In this document: piece after piece, positions 60,454 through 64,000 of the stretch | Layout of the letters: each line of letters opens with the position of its first letter | Numbering within the stretch: position 1 is the first letter of the stretch | Assembly (NCBI RefSeq): GCF_965138505.1 | Contig: NZ_CBCSCO010000002.1 | Span: 372,001-436,000, forward strand | DNA: 64,000 bases | Direction of reading: 5' to 3' | Source of the DNA: Litorimonas haliclonae | GTDB lineage: Bacteria; Pseudomonadota; Alphaproteobacteria; Caulobacterales; Maricaulaceae | Notes under the pieces: generated by a model | The model's database searches: none | Seen by the model: the letters and a program-made list of their open reading frames with translations, nothing else | What the model was told of the DNA's origin: nothing | Program-made: the position numbers and the translations under genes

Positions 60454-61191
60454 TTACCCATTTAGAGTGAGTGTCGTCCGGACCGGTCGGTGGTCGGATA
60501 ACATGGAATCCACCACATCCGCCTTCGCCGGGCCGAGCCTCTCATCCGCCAGAATATGGTCATAATCTTTCCGGGGTTTCCAGCTTGGATAGCTTTTATC
60601 GTGTGGTTCGGTCAGAATATTCAGTTTCCGACTCTGAGAGAGGGATTTCATGGGTGTGGAGTTAGAGCCACAGTTCATATCTCCGGCGATAACTACGGTT
60701 CCATCAGTCGGAACACTTTCAGAGATAAAATGGGTTTGCAGATTTTGATCAGCTAACCCTAGGCTTAGATGAGTATTTGCAAAATAAATCGGATTGGGTA
60801 AATCTATCCGGGTTATCAAAACTCCACGGCCCGATCGGCTGCCCGGTAGCTTAAGATCTGCTGCTTCCAAAATCGGATATCTAGAAAAGATTGCGTTCCC
60901 ATGACGGGAAACTCGCCCGACGACCCTATTCTCCTGTGACACCGCATGCGGGAATTTGGCATAGGATTGAAGCAATTCAACTTGGTTTTGAAAATTTGAT
61001 CTGCGCCCCCCTAGATCGACTTCTTGCAGCGCCACTAAGTCGTAATCTTGCAAAACCTTTGCAATTTTCTTGAGCGTCCGCCTTTTGGCAGGGGTGTGTA
61101 AAACCTGCCTATAGGCCTGGGACGCATATTGATGAGTCGCCTGAGTGCCGATGCCGGCTTGAATATTCCATGTAAGGACTTTTAGTTGCAT
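60454..61191 (-). CDS. Endonuclease/exonuclease/phosphatase family protein
   Basis: 245 residues. Motifs: LTWNIQAGIG at the start (Asn), ALQEVDLGG (metal Glu), IAGDMNCGSNSTP (catalytic Asp-Asn) and a C-terminal SDHRPVRTTL (Asp-His). Could be a phosphodiesterase, DNase or lipid phosphatase. Its lipid-gene neighbours suggest a phospholipid or phosphoinositide-like substrate; not provable. Divergent from cardiolipin synthase. Confidence 0.93.
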   Translation of the reverse strand: MQLKVLTWNIQAGIGTQATHQYASQAYRQVLHTPAKRRTLKKIAKVLQDYDLVALQEVDLGGRRSNFQNQVELLQSYAKFPHAVSQENRVVGRVSRHGNAIFSRYPILEAADLKLPGSRSGRGVLITRIDLPNPIYFANTHLSLGLADQNLQTHFISESVPTDGTVVIAGDMNCGSNSTPMKSLSQSRKLNILTEPHDKSYPSWKPRKDYDHILADERLGPAKADVVDSMLSDHRPVRTTLTLNG

Positions 61192-61279
61192 AGGGGTTTT
61201 ACGGCTGAAGGAACAAATTGTTCTCGAAAGGGTAACTCAATCGGGATAATTAAATATTACGAATTAACAAGGGGGCTAT

Positions 61280-62737
61280 ATGTTCGGCGCACCGATAACA
61301 CTGCTCCTGCACATTATTATTGTAGTTGTATTTTCTTTTAGGGTGATAAGCCGTCGTCTCGCCGTCCACACGACTTTGGCATGGATTATGGTGATAGCTG
61401 CTCTTCCTGTCATCGGCCTTCTTATCTACTTTCTTTTCGGCGATCATCGACTTGGACGTAAGCGTCTAAAACTTGGCCCAAAAATTAGACAACACTTTCA
61501 AGATGCCTATGAAATTGACGAAGCTGTAACGACAAGTGAGGAACTAGAAGTCTCAGAATACTTTAGACACATGTCTAAAGTTATTTCGAAAGAGACCGGG
61601 TTTCATCCGTCCATCGGAAATAAAATCAAATTGTACTCTGATGCTCACGCTCTTTTTGATGTGCTCATAAAAGACATCGATGAGGCTAAAGAACACCTCT
61701 TCTTAGAATTCTATATCATCGATCCGCAAGGCAGGGTGAATGAAGTCTTGGAGGCTATTATCAGAGCCGCGAAACGCGGAGTCGACTGCCGTGTGCTGGT
61801 AGATGATTTCGGCAGTAAGACCTTTTTGAAAAGCCACTGGCCACGAAGTATGATGCAGGTCGGCGTTAGGGTGGAGGCGTCACTTTCCGTGGGTATCTTA
61901 AAGTCAGTTTCCAAGCGGACAGATTTAAGAAACCATCGAAAAATTATCGTTATAGATCAGTCTATTGGCTATACGGGAAGTCTCAATTTGGCAGATCCGG
62001 AATATTTCAAACGAGACGCCAATGTCGGGGCTTGGGTCGATATTATGATTCGCCTCGAAGGCCATATTGTCTCGTCTCTGGCTGTCGTTTTTAATACAGA
62101 CTTTATATTCGATCATGTTGGGACGGACTTTGATAAATCAGACATCATGAAATTGCCGCAGCATACGCCGAATGAGAATTTTGCGCGGGATGCTGTGTTG
62201 CAACTTATCCCCTCCGGTCCAGAATCTTATTCAAGTTTGATTTATGAGGTAATCGTTTCGGCTATTTTTGGAGCGCAGAAACAAATTACGATCACCACGC
62301 CCTATTTTGTTCCAGACGAGGCGATTGTTTTGGCACTTTGCAACGCGGCCAAGCGCGGCTTGGAGGTGAGAGTTATACTCCCTCACAAAGTCGACTCCCT
62401 TATGGCGCGCTTCGCCGGGCAGTCCGTCTTTTCCGAAATGCTCCGGGCCGGCGTACAGATTTATCGCTATCAGGGCGGAATGCTCCATACCAAATCAATC
62501 TTGATTGATGACGATATTTGTTTTGTCGGTACAGTGAATGTCGATATGCGAAGTTTCTACCTGAACCTTGAAATTACGATGGCCGTCTATGACCGCTTTT
62601 TTCACAAGGCCTTGTCCCGGGTTGTTGAGGACTACATTGAAAACTCCCATCTCATTGAGCGCGAGCTCTGGAAACAACGAAGTTTCTCTATTCGCTTGAA
62701 GGAAAATTTACTCCGTCTTGCAGGCCCCCTTTTATAA
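61280..62737 (+). CDS. Cardiolipin synthase (phospholipase D family)
   Basis: 485 residues, start with AAGGGGG upstream. N-terminal PLDc_N with two transmembrane segments (about 5-25 and 35-55), then two HKD motifs: HRKIIVIDQSIGYTGSLN near 217 and HTKSILIDDDICFVGTVN near 400. It joins two phosphatidylglycerol molecules, or a similar pair, to form cardiolipin in the inner membrane. Followed after 84 bp by the AfsA-like gene. Confidence 0.95.
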   Translation: MFGAPITLLLHIIIVVVFSFRVISRRLAVHTTLAWIMVIAALPVIGLLIYFLFGDHRLGRKRLKLGPKIRQHFQDAYEIDEAVTTSEELEVSEYFRHMSKVISKETGFHPSIGNKIKLYSDAHALFDVLIKDIDEAKEHLFLEFYIIDPQGRVNEVLEAIIRAAKRGVDCRVLVDDFGSKTFLKSHWPRSMMQVGVRVEASLSVGILKSVSKRTDLRNHRKIIVIDQSIGYTGSLNLADPEYFKRDANVGAWVDIMIRLEGHIVSSLAVVFNTDFIFDHVGTDFDKSDIMKLPQHTPNENFARDAVLQLIPSGPESYSSLIYEVIVSAIFGAQKQITITTPYFVPDEAIVLALCNAAKRGLEVRVILPHKVDSLMARFAGQSVFSEMLRAGVQIYRYQGGMLHTKSILIDDDICFVGTVNVDMRSFYLNLEITMAVYDRFFHKALSRVVEDYIENSHLIERELWKQRSFSIRLKENLLRLAGPLL

Positions 62738-62739
62738 CC

Positions 62740-62754
62740 ACACCAAAAAGTTGC
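62740..62754 (+). repeat. 15-bp direct repeat, copy 1
   Basis: ACACCAAAAAGTTGC, directly after the cardiolipin synthase stop. One of three near-identical copies (consensus ACACCANAAAGTTGY). Confidence 0.6.
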
Positions 62755-62796
62755 AATAAATATATTGACAACCAGAAAGCTTATGACCTAATCATC

Positions 62797-62811
62797 ACAC
62801 CATAAAGTTGT
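62797..62811 (+). repeat. 15-bp direct repeat, copy 2
   Basis: ACACCATAAAGTTGT, 10 bp upstream of the AfsA-like start, so placed like an operator over the leader or -10 region. Preceded by TTGACA at 62765. Confidence 0.6.
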
Positions 62812-62821
62812 GAGGTGAGTA

Positions 62822-63355
62822 GTGTCGGCTGTGACAGTCCATATAAAGGAGGCGGCGAAAGGGGGTCTTCCTTCTGTAGCTTTTCCTGTACGCCAAGCGG
62901 ACGTTCACAAACAATTTGGCAATAACGTTTTTATATCGTCCATTACGCCAAAAACGGATGAGATCGGACAGGTCATATATATGGCCAAAGTCAGAATAAT
63001 TCCGGATCATCCGTATTTCTTCGAACATGTCAGAGATCACCTTCCAGGCCTGTATATTATCGAAGCTGGAAGGCAGGTAGGACTGGCTATACCGCATCTT
63101 TTCTATGATGTGGGCTATGATTACGGCTTTGTGCTGGAAGCTTGCGACATGCGTTTTTCCGGCTTTATCAACCTGTCGGATGATCTCTTTATTGAGTGCC
63201 GCATTTTCAATCCGGCCTATCGGCGAGGGAAGCTGCAATCCTTGTCCTTTGACGGAATATTCCTACAAAACGGTCAAGCCTGCGTTCACTATCAAAGCCA
63301 TATAAAGCTCATTCACCGAAAACTCCTGGCCCGCTATGAAAGACATTCAGGGTGA
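62822..63355 (+). CDS. AfsA-type (A-factor biosynthesis) hotdog domain protein
   Basis: 177 residues from a GTG. AfsA-like hotdog features: HKQFGNNVFISS near residue 29, DHPYFFEHVRDHLPGLYIIEAGRQVGLA (about 60-90), and DLFIECRIF. Streptomyces AfsA has two such repeats in about 300 residues; this protein has one. AfsA makes the backbone of gamma-butyrolactone hormones by joining dihydroxyacetone phosphate and a beta-ketoacyl group. Occurrence in an alphaproteobacterium is unusual, and the activity of a single repeat is uncertain. Stop overlaps the oxidoreductase start by 4 bp (GTGA). Confidence 0.8.
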   Translation: MSAVTVHIKEAAKGGLPSVAFPVRQADVHKQFGNNVFISSITPKTDEIGQVIYMAKVRIIPDHPYFFEHVRDHLPGLYIIEAGRQVGLAIPHLFYDVGYDYGFVLEACDMRFSGFINLSDDLFIECRIFNPAYRRGKLQSLSFDGIFLQNGQACVHYQSHIKLIHRKLLARYERHSG

Positions 63356-64000
63356 GCGAAAAACTACACCACAAAGTTGCAGTTATTGGCGGCGGTGTGT
63401 CCGGCATGGCCGCGGCTTATTATCTTGCGCGGCAAGGACATCAGGTTGATCTCTACGAATCATCGGACCGGCTTGGCGGTCGTATGGCTCTCTCTCACCT
63501 GCAGGGCCGGGAAATCTGTCTTGGCGGCAAAAATATTGGGTTTCACTATAAAGAATTCAGGCAGTTCCTCGCCCATTATGGAAAGCCGAGATACGAATAT
63601 TTTGGCTTGAACTCTGCCCGTCTTTCGAATGGAAAAGTCCTACCCTTTAATTCCAAAGAGAAGAGAGAGCAGTTTCTTACCCTGCTTCGCTCAGCAACAA
63701 TTCCCGATTTGTGGAAATTAAGGCGCGCGTGGAGAGCTGTGCAGGCGGACAGAACCAATGGGGATTTGTCAGGTCCTTATTTCAAAGCGCTAGAGAGGGA
63801 GGGGGCAGAAACTCTGACAGATTACTTCTCCGGCAAATTCTCAAATTCCATAGCCAGAGCCTTGACGGTTCGCATGAACGGCGCCGAACCGGATGAGATG
63901 GCGATAGAAAATTTCGGGACTCATCTTCAAATGTTGAAAGATGAATATGAGCAAATTGCCTCGCCACTGGAAAATGTGTTTTCGGATTTCCAGGCGGATC
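63352..64000 (+). CDS. FAD/NAD(P)-dependent oxidoreductase, amine-oxidase-like, 3' end beyond window
   Basis: At least 216 residues, GTG start at 63352 inside the stop of the AfsA-like gene, still open at the right edge. N-terminal FAD-binding motif AVIGGGVSGMAAAYYLARQG followed by VDLYESSDRLGGRM, the second half of the dinucleotide-binding unit of flavin amine oxidases and phytoene-desaturase-like enzymes. Translational coupling suggests it modifies the AfsA-like product. The function of the missing part is unknown. Confidence 0.85.
   Translation, partial: MSEKLHHKVAVIGGGVSGMAAAYYLARQGHQVDLYESSDRLGGRMALSHLQGREICLGGKNIGFHYKEFRQFLAHYGKPRYEYFGLNSARLSNGKVLPFNSKEKREQFLTLLRSATIPDLWKLRRAWRAVQADRTNGDLSGPYFKALEREGAETLTDYFSGKFSNSIARALTVRMNGAEPDEMAIENFGTHLQMLKDEYEQIASPLENVFSDFQAD
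63366..63380 (+). repeat. 15-bp direct repeat, copy 3 (inside coding sequence)
   Basis: ACACCACAAAGTTGC, within codons 5-10 of the FAD oxidoreductase gene. Matches the consensus except for the N position. Confidence 0.55.

Noticed and set aside
61210..61234. GGAAC-N16-GGTA (plus) and AGAAC-N16-CGTA (minus) between the endonuclease and cardiolipin synthase genes
   Set aside because: Mismatches in the -10 or -35 box; not listed as promoters, only mentioned as a weak possibility.

Overview
The window reads as a chromosomal segment of an alphaproteobacterium of roughly balanced base composition. The strongest evidence is a complete PhyR-NepR-EcfG general stress response module, which is known only from Alphaproteobacteria. 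It is supported by HisKA_2/HWE-type histidine kinases, DUF883, DUF2254 and DUF4112 proteins, and large TonB-dependent receptors. I cannot place it below class. No tRNA, rRNA, CRISPR array, insertion sequence or phage was seen.

Region A (about 1-33.5 kb) is a dense catabolic island for a hydrophobic, probably polycyclic or branched substrate; steroid or terpenoid is my inference. It holds seven intact or edge-cut short-chain dehydrogenases (SDRs) plus one decayed SDR, two Rieske oxygenase alpha subunits, a cytochrome P450, three CurA/PTGR-like double-bond reductases, an acyl-CoA synthetase, three acyl-CoA dehydrogenases, and a DUF35/thiolase-like pair of the kind that forms side-chain aldolases. 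It also holds 2-oxoacid dehydrogenase E1 alpha and beta with a free-standing lipoyl domain protein, an ACAD10/11-LvaA-type kinase with a small partner, SnoaL-like and ABM-like small proteins, a ThuA-like protein, a LuxR-type solo regulator and two TonB-dependent receptors. A plausible flow is uptake through the TonB receptors, oxidation by P450, Rieske enzymes and SDRs, CoA activation, dehydrogenation, and side-chain cleavage by the DUF35/thiolase pair. The kinase may handle 4-hydroxyacyl-CoA intermediates. No ferredoxin or ferredoxin reductase for the oxygenases lies in the window.

Region B (33.5-44 kb) has an HSL-type esterase, a LacI-family regulator divergent from a sodium:solute symporter, and the envelope pair TamA-TamB.

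Region C (43.9-61.2 kb) is a general stress island. EcfG sigma factor, NepR anti-sigma factor, PhyR, two HisKA_2 kinases and two single-domain receivers are interleaved with typical stress genes: a DJ-1/PfpI protein, DUF883, holin-like and DUF2945 proteins, DUF2254, topoisomerase IB, glutamate dehydrogenase, DUF421, PLDc_N, DUF4112 and a diacylglycerol kinase-like protein. I found by eye about ten good GGAAC-N16/17-CGTW promoter motifs, several in divergent interlocked pairs, so much of this region looks like one clustered EcfG regulon.

Region D (61.2-64 kb) has a cardiolipin synthase followed by a translationally coupled pair: a single-domain AfsA-type hotdog protein and an FAD-dependent oxidoreductase cut by the right edge. 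Three near-identical 15-bp repeats are associated with this pair. It is the least familiar arrangement in the window.
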